64,000 nt of DNA from Pedobacter fastidiosus (GCF_014306625.1 NZ_JACRYL010000025.1:1-64000), one strand, 5' to 3'; shown: positions 34,989 to 43,620, numbered from the stretch's first letter. The notes: generated by a model not told the origin, from the sequence alone. Numbers and translations are program-made.

Positions 34989-36404
34989 TTAATAAGTAAC
35001 CCTTTTGCCATCAGCATTTGGATCCATTCCGATACCTTCTTTACGGGCCGACCAATGTAAATATTTGTTCCTCAGTATGCGCAGATCCTGTTGTTGTTGT
35101 TTTTCCTTTTGATAATCGGCATATTTCTGCTGCGGCATTTTTGCACCTGCATATTTCCGGTCCAAATCACCAAGCGGCTTAAAAGTATAAGGCTGTCCGT
35201 TGCCCATTACATAATCTTTTAAATAACCTTTTACCCGCACCAAAAGTGCATCATCAGAAATGCTATATTTTGTTTCTTCAACTTTAGTGGTATTGATTGG
35301 GTTATTGGCCATTTTAGCATATTCGGCCATAAAATGCAATGGAATATAGCTATACTCTTTTTTAATCATTTTGCGAGAACCTTTTAAGGCGAAATAAGCA
35401 AAGCCACCGGTAATTTCAAGTTCTTCTTCTTTAAACCAAGCCTGCTCTATTAACTTTCGTTTGAATGGTTCGAGGTTATTCCTATTGGTCCATGTGGTTT
35501 CCAGTTCTTCTTTTACCTCAGGTCCAGTATCGTAACTTCCGCCTACATCACTATGCACACCGGGAAAGGACTTCTCTTTACCCATATTTACTCTGGTGAG
35601 CGAGAAGTTCTGGCGGTGTTCATTTTCTGCCACGAAATGGATTACGGTTTGTGCCTTTCCTATTTCGTTGAGGTGAAGTTCTTCCACATCGTTGAAATTC
35701 GGCATTGCGCTAATGTATTTGGAGTAAGAGGACACTGTATCAAAAATACCCAAAAACCTGACTTTAATTTGATTGGGAGTTATTTTGAACCCCGCCCTTT
35801 CACACATCAGCCCCAAATGGCCACAGGCTGGCAATACTTCAGCACCTATTGATTTTCCATCAGAATCGAATTTAGATACCGATCCAGATCTGGGTTCTAC
35901 AATAATGCTGGGCTTATATGCCGATTTTCCGATTTCATACACGAAATTTCTAGCAGCAGCAGCACCTCTGCTAAAGCCAAAAACATCGAAAGTTATACTC
36001 CTTAATTTTTTGCTGCTATTGGCCATTATTATGCGGCTCAATTTTTCTGATACAATTTTTTCGCAGGCAATTCTTACTTTACCCCTTATCCCTGTATCTC
36101 CCGAACCAAAAGCATATCCAATCGTGCTATCTGATTTTTTATCTTCCGTACCAATGCCCTCAACATACAAACTGGTGCTTTTATCATAATTATCCCAAAG
36201 CCTGGCTACGTTAGACCAGTCGTTGTAATAACTGCTTTCGTCATCGTCCTTTCCGTTCTTTTGAAATGCAGCTGTATTGGAAAGTCTTTCGTTGGTATTT
36301 GTCTTACTGTTTTTTGTACCATCGAAGAATATACCCAAATTAATATCGAGGTATTCAGTTAAATTATTTTTAGGGGTATATGCACCCAATTGTACGCTAG
36401 TCAT
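34989..36404 (-). CDS. Tle1-like T6SS lipase effector (DUF2235 alpha/beta hydrolase)
   Basis: 471 aa, no signal peptide. DUF2235 landmarks are LGIFFDGTKNS near the N-terminus, the nucleophile elbow FDVFGFSRGAAAARNF (GxSxG), VRFLGIFDTVSSY, and PGVHSDVGGSYD carrying an acidic catalytic residue. Tle1 effectors are phospholipases delivered by T6SS to hydrolyse target-cell membrane lipids. It lies 1 bp after the DUF2931 lipoprotein gene, a likely periplasmic immunity partner, and in the same operon as vgrG. The C-terminal ~60 residues (QQKYADYQKEKQQQQDLRI) are a charged tail. Enzyme class is seen; effector role is inferred from context. Confidence 0.88.
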   Translation of the reverse strand: MTSVQLGAYTPKNNLTEYLDINLGIFFDGTKNSKTNTNERLSNTAAFQKNGKDDDESSYYNDWSNVARLWDNYDKSTSLYVEGIGTEDKKSDSTIGYAFGSGDTGIRGKVRIACEKIVSEKLSRIIMANSSKKLRSITFDVFGFSRGAAAARNFVYEIGKSAYKPSIIVEPRSGSVSKFDSDGKSIGAEVLPACGHLGLMCERAGFKITPNQIKVRFLGIFDTVSSYSKYISAMPNFNDVEELHLNEIGKAQTVIHFVAENEHRQNFSLTRVNMGKEKSFPGVHSDVGGSYDTGPEVKEELETTWTNRNNLEPFKRKLIEQAWFKEEELEITGGFAYFALKGSRKMIKKEYSYIPLHFMAEYAKMANNPINTTKVEETKYSISDDALLVRVKGYLKDYVMGNGQPYTFKPLGDLDRKYAGAKMPQQKYADYQKEKQQQQDLRILRNKYLHWSARKEGIGMDPNADGKRVTY

Positions 36405-36405
36405 A

Positions 36406-37449
36406 TTAATCCAGATTTTCGCTGATCTTAATTTTACTGTTGATCAGTTTTATTTCTTCATCCTTATTTTTTAACGATACCTGAGCGGCAGTTTTGCTGT
36501 CATTTAATTTGATCACCAGATCGATTGGACTGAGGTTGCCCAGTTTTTCGAAAGCAGAAAGGATTTCTTTTTCGCTAAATGGCCTGATATCCAATCCATT
36601 TTTTTTTCCCGATTTGTCCTTCCAGATCAAAGTAATGTAATTGGGTACCGCTCTTAAAGCATACTCATTTGACAAGAGTTCATCTCCTGATCTGTTTTCC
36701 TGTTCTCCATTTAAATAATTATAAAATAATGTACTTGCCTTTCCTTCATCAGGCAGGATAAGCTCTGGCCGCCAATCGTATCGCTTACGGTATGTTTCGT
36801 AAATATCCATATTTGGAGCACCATATTGGCTAATGCGGTTTTTGATTTCGGGTTTCAGTACCATATCATCAGCAAGCGTAAGCTGAATGTAATTGGGCTT
36901 GAACATATACTTAGCATTATCGTAGGCTTGTTCTGCGGTAATAGTAGTATCACGTGCCTGAAATGCCCCAACCTCTGTTTGGAAACCAGCCCCGCTCAGC
37001 CAGACCACAACCCTTCCTTTTGGGGCTAGGCCAACTTTGATCAAGGTATAGGTTTCTTTTTTGTTGTTCATCGTATTAATGAAACCTTCTTTAAATAACC
37101 TGCTGATTTTATTTTTATCCAATTTCCATGTCCCTGTATAAAATTTCTTTTCAATTAGCGAGAGCCAGGTAAAATTAAGGGAATCGGGTGCCTCCATTTG
37201 TTTGGTAGATACGCTCATAATGCCCCCATCGTTTCCCCATCCAGTGTTTTGTGTTCCCCAAATGGCATCAAAGCCATAAGTAAAATCGTTGGCTATTATA
37301 GCTCCTTTATAAACCTCTACTGGGTACTCTTCTGGTGCAGAAACTGTACCTGTCCACTCAAATTTCTCTTCCATTTTTTGTCCTTTGCAACTTATTATCG
37401 CCAATAAAATGAACGACAGCAATACATACCTGTTTCTTTTAAACTTCAT
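36406..37449 (-). CDS. DUF2931-family lipoprotein, candidate immunity to the lipase
   Basis: 347 aa with a lipoprotein signal (VLLSFILLAIISC-KGQ). Family-like phrases are SAPEEYPVEVYKGAII, GGIMSVSTKQMEAPDSLNFTWLSLIEKKFYTG, VGLAPKGRVVVWLSGAGFQTEVG and RYDWRPELIL. DUF2931 proteins are common near Bacteroidetes T6SS vgrG genes. It begins with an ATGA overlap with the 57-aa micro-ORF and ends 1 bp before the lipase-type effector gene. Periplasmic lipoproteins are the standard immunity proteins for Tle lipases, so this pairing is likely though not shown. It could alternatively serve as the missing TssQ-type lipoprotein. Confidence 0.85.
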   Translation of the reverse strand: MKFKRNRYVLLSFILLAIISCKGQKMEEKFEWTGTVSAPEEYPVEVYKGAIIANDFTYGFDAIWGTQNTGWGNDGGIMSVSTKQMEAPDSLNFTWLSLIEKKFYTGTWKLDKNKISRLFKEGFINTMNNKKETYTLIKVGLAPKGRVVVWLSGAGFQTEVGAFQARDTTITAEQAYDNAKYMFKPNYIQLTLADDMVLKPEIKNRISQYGAPNMDIYETYRKRYDWRPELILPDEGKASTLFYNYLNGEQENRSGDELLSNEYALRAVPNYITLIWKDKSGKKNGLDIRPFSEKEILSAFEKLGNLSPIDLVIKLNDSKTAAQVSLKNKDEEIKLINSKIKISENLD

Positions 37450-37619
37450 GATTTATTACCACTTGATACAATTTTCTTTCCACTGGCCAATGATAGATTT
37501 TGCGAAGTCGCTTCGACATTCATTACCTGAGCAATCTTTTCCAATTTAACGCCAACACGCAGTTCGTATTTTTGTACCACCTCTATCTTGATGTTCTTTG
37601 CCTGTTTTATGATTGCCAT
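37446..37619 (-). CDS. 57-aa micro-ORF between vgrG and the DUF2931 gene
   Basis: A small frame starting at ATG 37619, two bases after the vgrG stop, and ending in an ATGA overlap with the DUF2931 lipoprotein start. The product begins MAIIKQAKNIKIEVVQKYEL and continues RVGVKLEKIAQVMNVEAT, a basic, soluble peptide with no signal. The tight spacing at both ends, together with the good codon content, argues that it is translated. It may be a small VgrG-associated factor or a translational coupler. The family is not recognised. Confidence 0.7.
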   Translation of the reverse strand: MAIIKQAKNIKIEVVQKYELRVGVKLEKIAQVMNVEATSQNLSLASGKKIVSSGNKS

Positions 37620-37621
37620 GG

Positions 37622-39460
37622 CTAGAATAGATTGGATTTTTCTGCACTGTTAAGTTCTACAATTTTGCCGCTTTGCATGGTCATATTTTCCTTTGCACTA
37701 AACATGCTGATTTCTGAGGCAATTTCGTTTGAGGTGTCGGCTGTTCTTTTAAAATCTTTTGTCACAAGTTCGGTTCGGTTGTTGGATGTTTCAGAAACAT
37801 CGCCAACAGCACTTAAGGAATAATTATTACCGGCCGTAGCGGCAATATCCTTACCTGCATTGGTCGATTGATTCTGTCCCACCTGAACATCCATATTTTC
37901 TCCAACATTAATTTGCATGTTTTTGCAGTTCAAAGTCATGTTCTCCAGAGCAGTAATGGTAATATTATTGCCTTTGGTATCTATGTAGATAATATTCTGG
38001 TGTATATCGGTCAGTTTGATCCCTTGTGTGCCTTCGCTATCATCAAACTCCAGTAAATGCCCGCTTCGGGTGATGATACTCTTAAGGTGGTTTTTAATCA
38101 ACGGACTGCTATCTACACTAGAACTGTGGTAAACGCTTCCCATAACCACTGGACGGGCGATGTTTCCTTCTTCAAAGGCAATCATCACCTGATCATCAAT
38201 TTCGGGTACAGCAAAATATCCGCGGTTGGTTCCCCTTTCACCATTACCAGCACTTGGGCTCACCACACGCAACCATTCAGTCACATCGTTAGTAAGACAC
38301 TCCCACTTAAACTTCACTTTTATACGGCCCTGTCCCTGTGGATCATTATTATCAATCACATCAGCCAGTTGCATATCAGACTGTGGCTTTTCGAATTTTT
38401 TAACCAACAAGCGCTCTGTAGTCGATATTTTACCTTCAAAAGTATTGTGGTATTTACCATTTTCATCTATATAGTGATGGATGCTCGTGATCAGAAATTT
38501 ACCCAAACTCTCAGAGGTAAAGGACAGTTCTTTCCGCAGGCTCATCGTAATCTCGGCAATATCACCAATGCGGAGCGCAGCGTTATCACCTTTTGCGGTT
38601 ACTTTCAATAACTCACTGGTATTTGCCTTCTCCTCATTATCTACCAGTTCTTTGATGTCGTTACTATTGTCTACCCTAATCAGCGAAGGCTGGTTAAAGG
38701 TCTTGCTGTAGGTCAGATTTGAAGCTTTTATCGCATGGCTCAGATCAGGCGTACCCTCCACTTTTCCCGTACTTTCGCTAAGCAGCATTTCGTTCTGCTT
38801 AGGGTTATAAGAAAATCTTTTATTTTTGATTGGGGCAATTTCCATAGCGTACTGCATTTCATGCACATCCCGCCCATAAAAAAGAGAGATATCTGCCTGC
38901 TGTTCGGGCTTACCAAAATTAAGTTGCTTACCATCGTAGAAAAACCACTCATGATATTCTGCCGAAAGCCTGTTTAGAAACGCAAAATCGCTTTCCCTAT
39001 ATTGGATTATATAATCGATGGGTGAAGTTCTGGAGGCATTGGCTACCACTTTTAGATCGTTGGCCGGTGTATCTTTCGTGGCCAATTTTACAATCTCATT
39101 CAGATCTTTATCTAAATAAGAACCAAGGTCTGGTCCGCGATCAATTAGAATAGTTGGACTATAACCACTCACAATTAAAACACCATGATAACCATGACTT
39201 TGAGATAACTCTACTTTCGAAACCAGTCCTACAAAGTTCTGCATCCCTTCAGGGGAGTGTCCGAAAGACGCGGTTAGGGTTTTGCCCACAAAATCACGGC
39301 TATTATCCAAACTGATCAGTCCAGGCGCTCCCATTTGGTCGTGGTTAAAACGCAGTTCAAAATAGTGATGTTCGTTAAAAGCTTGCTTGAGGGTGAAGGA
39401 AGCAAAATGGGTAATTGCTTTATCCTCTATATTGATTTCTGTAGTAAGTTTCTTTTCCAT
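37622..39460 (-). CDS. tssI: T6SS spike protein VgrG (TssI)
   Basis: 612 aa. The N-terminal gp27-like part (residues ~1-370, with YIIQYRESDFAFLNRLSAEYHEWFFYDG) is followed by the gp5 OB-fold (DNNDPQGQGRIKVKFKW, EWLRVVSPSAGNGERGTNRGYFAVPEIDDQVMIAFEEGNIARPVVMGSVYH). A beta-helical needle with short repeats follows (NMTLNCKNMQINVGENMDVQVGQNQSTNAG). There is no added toxin domain, so effectors must ride on PAAR-like or adaptor proteins. It heads an eight-gene operon and has a -7 box TAATTTTG at 39479-39486. Confidence 0.95.
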   Translation of the reverse strand: MEKKLTTEINIEDKAITHFASFTLKQAFNEHHYFELRFNHDQMGAPGLISLDNSRDFVGKTLTASFGHSPEGMQNFVGLVSKVELSQSHGYHGVLIVSGYSPTILIDRGPDLGSYLDKDLNEIVKLATKDTPANDLKVVANASRTSPIDYIIQYRESDFAFLNRLSAEYHEWFFYDGKQLNFGKPEQQADISLFYGRDVHEMQYAMEIAPIKNKRFSYNPKQNEMLLSESTGKVEGTPDLSHAIKASNLTYSKTFNQPSLIRVDNSNDIKELVDNEEKANTSELLKVTAKGDNAALRIGDIAEITMSLRKELSFTSESLGKFLITSIHHYIDENGKYHNTFEGKISTTERLLVKKFEKPQSDMQLADVIDNNDPQGQGRIKVKFKWECLTNDVTEWLRVVSPSAGNGERGTNRGYFAVPEIDDQVMIAFEEGNIARPVVMGSVYHSSSVDSSPLIKNHLKSIITRSGHLLEFDDSEGTQGIKLTDIHQNIIYIDTKGNNITITALENMTLNCKNMQINVGENMDVQVGQNQSTNAGKDIAATAGNNYSLSAVGDVSETSNNRTELVTKDFKRTADTSNEIASEISMFSAKENMTMQSGKIVELNSAEKSNLF

Positions 39461-39478
39461 ATTGATTAATCTTGATCA

Positions 39479-39486
39479 CAAAATTA
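39479..39486 (-). promoter_or_regulatory. -7 box of the vgrG cargo operon
   Basis: On the minus strand TAATTTTG fits TAnnTTTG exactly, 18 nt before the vgrG ATG. No clear -33 TTG at the usual distance. Confidence 0.5.
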
Positions 39487-39529
39487 CCCTAAGCTAAATC
39501 TGGTTAGCGAGTTTTAATGCATGCCCTTC

Positions 39530-39655
39530 TCAATAAAACGAATTTATTTTTATAAGTGGCGTGTAATGACTAATTTTTTGTGTGGCTGCCGAACCAAACA
39601 TCTTACCGTGGCGGTAATCGGTTTTTACTACAATATATTTGTATTGGTTGGGCAT
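39530..39655 (-). CDS. Possible 41-aa ORF between hcp and vgrG
   Basis: The only ORF in the 336-nt hcp-vgrG gap starts ATG at 39655 and reads MPNQYKYIVVKTDYRHGKMF..., ending KINSFY. No homology is recognised. The rest of the gap holds the hcp terminator and the vgrG promoter. Confidence 0.2.
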   Translation of the reverse strand: MPNQYKYIVVKTDYRHGKMFGSAATQKISHYTPLIKINSFY

Positions 39656-39750
39656 AATTGAGCTTTAGTTGAGATTGCATTGTGGAGATGGCCACAGGCA
39701 TGAAGCATTAATTTTAGAGTTTTTAGGTAGATAAAAAATGACTGAACTAA

Positions 39751-39776
39751 AAGCGACCGATATAAACCGGTCGCTT
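39751..39776 (-). terminator. Terminator after the tandem hcp genes
   Basis: AAGCGACCG and CGGTCGCTT form a 9-bp GC-rich stem with an 8-nt loop, followed on the minus strand by TTTAG. It is located 21 nt after the second hcp stop. Confidence 0.75.
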
Positions 39777-39796
39777 CAGTTTAATTATGTTGATAA

Positions 39797-40192
39797 CTAT
39801 GCTTTTGGCCAATCGTTTTCATGATGCGCATTGCCAAGTTTTAGCGAGCGAGCAGATACAACAAAACTCAATGTCATTGGAGTATTATCGTTTACCGCTA
39901 TACCCTCGTTATACTGAATAATATAACCATCTTCGAAGCTCAGTTCCTTCATCTTGGAATCCTCTTCGCCTTTTTTGAAGACAATCGTTCCAGACTGTGG
40001 CTTATATTGATTGTTCACCATTGATTCGATTACAGATGTATCTTCTGTAGATTCGATTTCTATGTTGATTGTACCACCGTATACACCTGATGATGGACGG
40101 CCTTTTGCGTCTACGTCTCTGTTTAATGAAAAGCTGCATTGTAGGACATCAAATTCTTTTGAGCCCATTGTTAATCTGGTTTTAAATGCCAT
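39797..40192 (-). CDS. tssD: T6SS tube protein Hcp (TssD), second copy
   Basis: 131 aa. Hcp forms hexameric rings that stack into the inner tube and carries small effectors. MAFKTRLTMGSKEFDVLQCSFSLNRDVDAKGRPSSGVYGG and MTLSFVVSARSLKLGNA are typical of the Bacteroidetes TssD family. It is closely similar along its whole length to the copy at 40292-40687, so the pair arose by tandem duplication. Stronger divergence lies near residues 70-75 and 92-105, where the two may differ in cargo or partner contact. Confidence 0.95.
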   Translation of the reverse strand: MAFKTRLTMGSKEFDVLQCSFSLNRDVDAKGRPSSGVYGGTINIEIESTEDTSVIESMVNNQYKPQSGTIVFKKGEEDSKMKELSFEDGYIIQYNEGIAVNDNTPMTLSFVVSARSLKLGNAHHENDWPKA

Positions 40193-40291
40193 GATAATTT
40201 TTTTTAAAGATTGAAAGAATTATAATTTTGAAGTTTTTACAGTCTGAGGAATATAGGTCGCTAAACCGACTTCTACATCTCTGTTACCCGA

Positions 40292-40687
40292 TTATGCCTT
40301 CGGCCAATCGTTAACATGTACTGCATTTCCAAGTTTTAGCTCTCTCGCAGAGATCTGAAACTTGAGTGTCATGGGATGATCGCCCACAATGTTTATTCCT
40401 TCAGAATATTTAACAATGTAGCCATCCTCAAAACTGACCTCTTTCATTTTGGCATCTTCCTCAGATTTCTTGATCAGAAGGGTTCCGGTAATGGGTTTGT
40501 ATTGATTGTTTACCATCGCCTCAATTATTGAGGTATCTTCTGTCGATTCTATCTCAACATCGATGGTGCCACCGTAGACTCCGGAAGAAGGTCTTCCCTT
40601 AGCATCTACATCGCGGTTTAACGCATAGGCGCAGTGAAGTACATCGTACTCCTTGCCCGAAAAATTTAATCTAGCTTTGAAAGCCAT
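40292..40687 (-). CDS. tssD: T6SS tube protein Hcp (TssD), first copy
   Basis: 131 aa, MAFKARLNFSGKEYDVLHCAYALNRDVDAKGRPSSGVYGG..., ending ELKLGNAVHVNDWPKA. It is a full-length Hcp without an extension. It is 99 bp upstream of the second copy on the same strand; both probably come from one promoter in the gap 40688-40836, where two 10-bp direct repeats occur. Gene duplication of hcp is common in T6SS loci and may allow mixed or alternative tubes. Confidence 0.95.
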   Translation of the reverse strand: MAFKARLNFSGKEYDVLHCAYALNRDVDAKGRPSSGVYGGTIDVEIESTEDTSIIEAMVNNQYKPITGTLLIKKSEEDAKMKEVSFEDGYIVKYSEGINIVGDHPMTLKFQISARELKLGNAVHVNDWPKA

Positions 40688-40750
40688 AGTTTTAAAATTT
40701 AAAGGTTAAAAATTGGATTTTTGCAGCCTCCGCTGCTCGTAGAAGTTAAA

Positions 40751-40772
40751 CCAAATATCAAGCCAAATATCA
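40751..40772 (-). promoter_or_regulatory. Tandem 10-bp repeats upstream of hcp
   Basis: CCAAATATCA occurs twice (40751-40760 and 40763-40772) with a 12-bp period, 64-85 nt before the hcp ATG. In the transcribed direction the unit reads TGATATTTGG, close to a -7 box and a possible activator site. Confidence 0.45.
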
Positions 40773-40836
40773 GGAGCCACAGGTAGATAAAGCAAAACAA
40801 CCATAGACTATTAAGCTTATCCATAGGTAAAAACCT

Positions 40837-40867
40837 GCCAGAATAAAATCACAAAGCATATTCTGGC
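40837..40867 (-). terminator. Terminator of the flavodoxin-fold gene
   Basis: GCCAGAATA and TATTCTGGC form a 9-bp stem with a 13-nt loop. On the minus strand it is followed by AGGTTTTTACC. It separates the gene at 41005-41577 from hcp. Confidence 0.6.
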
Positions 40868-41004
40868 GGATAAGCACAGTTTATTTTTTCAAAAAAAAAT
40901 ATATTATCCATTTGATTAAAAGAGAGCTTTTTGGAATGTGTGGAAAACACGGGCAGAGTGTCGCTTTTTACTACAGTGCTAGCTCCACAAAACAGACATC
41001 TGAT

Positions 41005-41577
41005 CTAGATCAACTGCAGTCCAAATTTTTCCATCTTCGTTACCCACTTCTGGCTGTAATGGTTTTCAAGGGAATGCAGTTCGCCGATGGTATTGGTCAG
41101 CACCGGACTGATCCGGCATTTTTCGAAGGTATTTTTTTTTATGGAGAGATACGTCGTTTTCTTATTGGCTTTCCAGTCCTTAAATGTCGCCTCATCGAGG
41201 ATGGAGACAATCCGACCGGATTTGCCACTGAAATTATTGTTGATGTTCTGTTGCTGCGTACTGAAAATCTGGTCCGGCATGAACAAACGGTCAAAAAAAC
41301 CTTTGATCTTTGTTGGAATATGGTCTACATATACCGGACAAAAAAGTACAACATGATTGCTTTGCCTAATGGCATTCAAGGCTTTTTGAAGATCAGGTTC
41401 AAGTTCTGCAATCTGTCTGTTGTTGAAAAGCCTGTTTGGATTGAAAATCAAATCGATAATGGCTATTTCCCGCACAGTTGCTCCAGCACTTTCTGCGCCA
41501 CTTCTGTATGCATTGATCAAAAAACCTGTGGATACCGTCTTTTCTATATCCCCATTCAGGATAAGTACTTGCTTCAT
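41005..41577 (-). CDS. Flavodoxin-fold NAD(P)H oxidoreductase inserted in the T6SS locus
   Basis: 190 aa. The start MKQVLILNGDIEKTVSTGFLINAY resembles the FMN phosphate-binding loop of flavodoxin_2/NQO1-like proteins, and VVLFCPVYVDHIPTKIKGFFDRLFMPDQIF is the typical middle motif of that group. It likely uses FMN and reduces quinones or other electrophiles in the cytosol. It lies between tssC and hcp but is isolated by terminators on both sides (40837-40867 and 41661-41687). It is thus a passenger gene, not clearly part of the secretion apparatus. Confidence 0.8.
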   Translation of the reverse strand: MKQVLILNGDIEKTVSTGFLINAYRSGAESAGATVREIAIIDLIFNPNRLFNNRQIAELEPDLQKALNAIRQSNHVVLFCPVYVDHIPTKIKGFFDRLFMPDQIFSTQQQNINNNFSGKSGRIVSILDEATFKDWKANKKTTYLSIKKNTFEKCRISPVLTNTIGELHSLENHYSQKWVTKMEKFGLQLI

Positions 41578-41660
41578 TATTGTTTGGTATTAGCTTTTGA
41601 GGCGGTAGATGTGTTACAAAACTATAAAGATTTTGTTAACTCAAAGTATATAGAACTAAA

Positions 41661-41687
41661 AAAACCTGACCGGTACGGTCAGGTTTT
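41661..41687 (-). terminator. Strong terminator after tssC
   Basis: AAAACCTGACC and GGTCAGGTTTT form a perfect 11-bp stem with a 5-nt loop, followed on the minus strand by a 7-T run. It ends the core T6SS operon about 25 nt after the tssC stop. Confidence 0.9.
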
Positions 41688-41711
41688 TGTTTTATAAGTA
41701 GAATATGCGCT

Positions 41712-43100
41712 TTATTGCTGATTGTATTCTGAGGCCCAAGTTGTACTCTCGTCCTCCCCTTTATGACCATCCAGTTTAACCACAAAACTTTTTGCCGGAA
41801 AATAAGGTGTGATGTTGATATCCAGGTGAATTCTGTCTTTTTGCTGTTCATCACGCTCGAATCGCATAATCTTAAACCGTTCGATCAGACGGTCAGCACC
41901 CTGTATACCGTCTAAAAACTTAACGATCTGTCCTCTCAAGTCCTTTTCAGTTTGGGAAGTCCAGTTTTCGAACGCTCTTCTGTTTAGGAAATCGAAAAGT
42001 ACTTTGGTAATGTAATCAAATACGCGAACCACCGAATAGGTCTGCAGTCCAACATTGTCACCATTGAAAAGGGTTTTCGCAGAGAAGGCCATCACCTTGC
42101 CGTATTCATTTACCATTGGTACCAGACCAACCCTTTCCAGATGAGAGATCTCACTTTTCTTTAGGTCAAATTTAACTCCGTCTACTTCGTTTATTGCACC
42201 ATGTTTCTTGCCAGCAGTAACCTGCGACATGAGCGTGTAGTACATTTTACCGGCAAGTGCTGCTGATCCCGGAACCGTCAAATCATCCTCTTCACCAACT
42301 TCGGCCACTTTTCCACGCCCCACCAACCAGTTGCAGGTCATGATTACATTTGATCTAAAAGCATCAGCTCCGGTAAAGTTTGCAGCGGTGAACAAGTCAA
42401 GTACATCATCAGGTTGATCGAGATCTGCAAAATCGGTCACCAGCATCGCTTTATTGTTGTGCGCAATCTTACCCCATCTTTCCAGCACTTTGTTTGATCC
42501 CATATAACCGGGAACAACCATTAGAGAATAGTTATTGCGAAGATCCAAGCGGTCATAATTCTGTTTTAGCTCATCATCAACATATTCGATAAACCGTGGA
42601 TTGTCCAAATCTTTGATCTGATCCATAGAGGCATTTAAGAGCACCACGTTTTTGAGCTTATCGGATTCTGTGTTTTTATAAAATAAGTGAACGGACCGGT
42701 AAGCCTGTTCCAAATCTCTAGTACTCTCTAAAGCAGTACCAATATTTTTGTTCAGGTTTTCTTCGGCAGAAGTGAGTTTTTGTGTGCTTTTTTCGACCAT
42801 ATCGGCAACTGATGTAGAAGATTCGAGCACATCGATCCAAAGCTGAATTTTCTTTTTAAGCTCTTCTCGCTCCTTCTTTTTTTCATCTCCAGTCAAAAAG
42901 ATCTGCTTTCTGGCTTTTCTTTCAGGATTAAGGTTCTGAAGACCATCTACGGTCGCTTCGAGCAGGTCGAAACCGCCAACTCTTGCCAGTTTTTCCAGAT
43001 TGTCCTTAAGGGATGTTTTGTCTATGTTTTTGCCCTCAGCTGGTTTGAAGCCAGTTTGGGAAGTATTTTGGTCTGATTTTAGTTCTTGGGGATTTGACAT
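41712..43100 (-). CDS. tssC: T6SS contractile sheath large subunit TssC
   Basis: 462 aa; TssB and TssC build the sheath around the Hcp tube. Family phrases include ILVVPGYMGSNKVLERWGKIA-like LMVVPGYMGSNKVLERW, TCNWLVGRGKVAEVGEEDDL and VVRVFDYITKVLFDFLNRRAFENWT, plus a C-terminal IHLDINITPYFPAKSFVVKLDG with the conserved beta-strand end. The N-terminal ~100 residues are charged and helical (KKKEREELKKKIQLWIDVLES). It is 16 bp after tssB, is the last gene of the core operon, and is followed by a strong terminator. Confidence 0.95.
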   Translation of the reverse strand: MSNPQELKSDQNTSQTGFKPAEGKNIDKTSLKDNLEKLARVGGFDLLEATVDGLQNLNPERKARKQIFLTGDEKKKEREELKKKIQLWIDVLESSTSVADMVEKSTQKLTSAEENLNKNIGTALESTRDLEQAYRSVHLFYKNTESDKLKNVVLLNASMDQIKDLDNPRFIEYVDDELKQNYDRLDLRNNYSLMVVPGYMGSNKVLERWGKIAHNNKAMLVTDFADLDQPDDVLDLFTAANFTGADAFRSNVIMTCNWLVGRGKVAEVGEEDDLTVPGSAALAGKMYYTLMSQVTAGKKHGAINEVDGVKFDLKKSEISHLERVGLVPMVNEYGKVMAFSAKTLFNGDNVGLQTYSVVRVFDYITKVLFDFLNRRAFENWTSQTEKDLRGQIVKFLDGIQGADRLIERFKIMRFERDEQQKDRIHLDINITPYFPAKSFVVKLDGHKGEDESTTWASEYNQQ

Positions 43101-43116
43101 CTTTCTAGGCGTTTAA

Positions 43117-43563
43117 TTATTTATTTTGCTCCAATTCATCTACGAAATTCTTCAGAGCGCTGATGAATGCAGACTTGGTTTCTTCATCGTCCAGTGTAGC
43201 CTTTAAGGTCTTATTGGATTTCAGTTGCTTGATTACATTAAGGGACATCTCACGCTCAATGTTTACATTGGTTAGGTAGGCACTTTGGTTGATGATATTT
43301 TTTACTCCAAAATCACTTAGATCATTAAAGCTGATGGTTTCTCCAACGGTAGATCCGTCCTCCTTTTCGAAAGCTACTTTAACATTTGGTTTATAATGTC
43401 CGAAGACCTCTCTTACTGTTTTTAGACCCTCTACCTTTTCTGGCTTGATGGGTTCGTTTTCAGTCAATTTCTGTACAAATAGCGTTTTGTTGTGGGCAAT
43501 TTCTGCAAAGGCTTCTGAGGTATCGATTTTTCGCTCGTTGCCGCCAATTTCATAATTAAACAT
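43117..43563 (-). CDS. tssB: T6SS contractile sheath small subunit TssB
   Basis: 148 aa. MFNYEIGGNERKIDTSEAFAEIAHNKTLFVQKLTENEP and VEGLKTVREVFGHYKPNVKVAFEKEDGSTVGETISFNDLSDFG match Bacteroidetes TssB. It is translated just before tssC (16 bp) and after tssH/clpV (57 bp). It interlocks with TssC to form the sheath that ClpV disassembles. Confidence 0.93.
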   Translation of the reverse strand: MFNYEIGGNERKIDTSEAFAEIAHNKTLFVQKLTENEPIKPEKVEGLKTVREVFGHYKPNVKVAFEKEDGSTVGETISFNDLSDFGVKNIINQSAYLTNVNIEREMSLNVIKQLKSNKTLKATLDDEETKSAFISALKNFVDELEQNK

Positions 43564-43620
43564 AATATGCTGTTTTAGGTTTTGGGTTATTTTAGTCTTA
43601 TAAATATAGTAGTTAACGTT

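Noticed and set aside
40292..40687. Tandem hcp copies as an assembly duplication
   Set aside because: The two genes differ at many codons and have different flanks, so they are true paralogues.
40912..41697. 261-codon plus-strand ORF across the flavodoxin-fold gene
   Set aside because: Shadow of the minus-strand flavodoxin-fold gene, whose motifs are clear.
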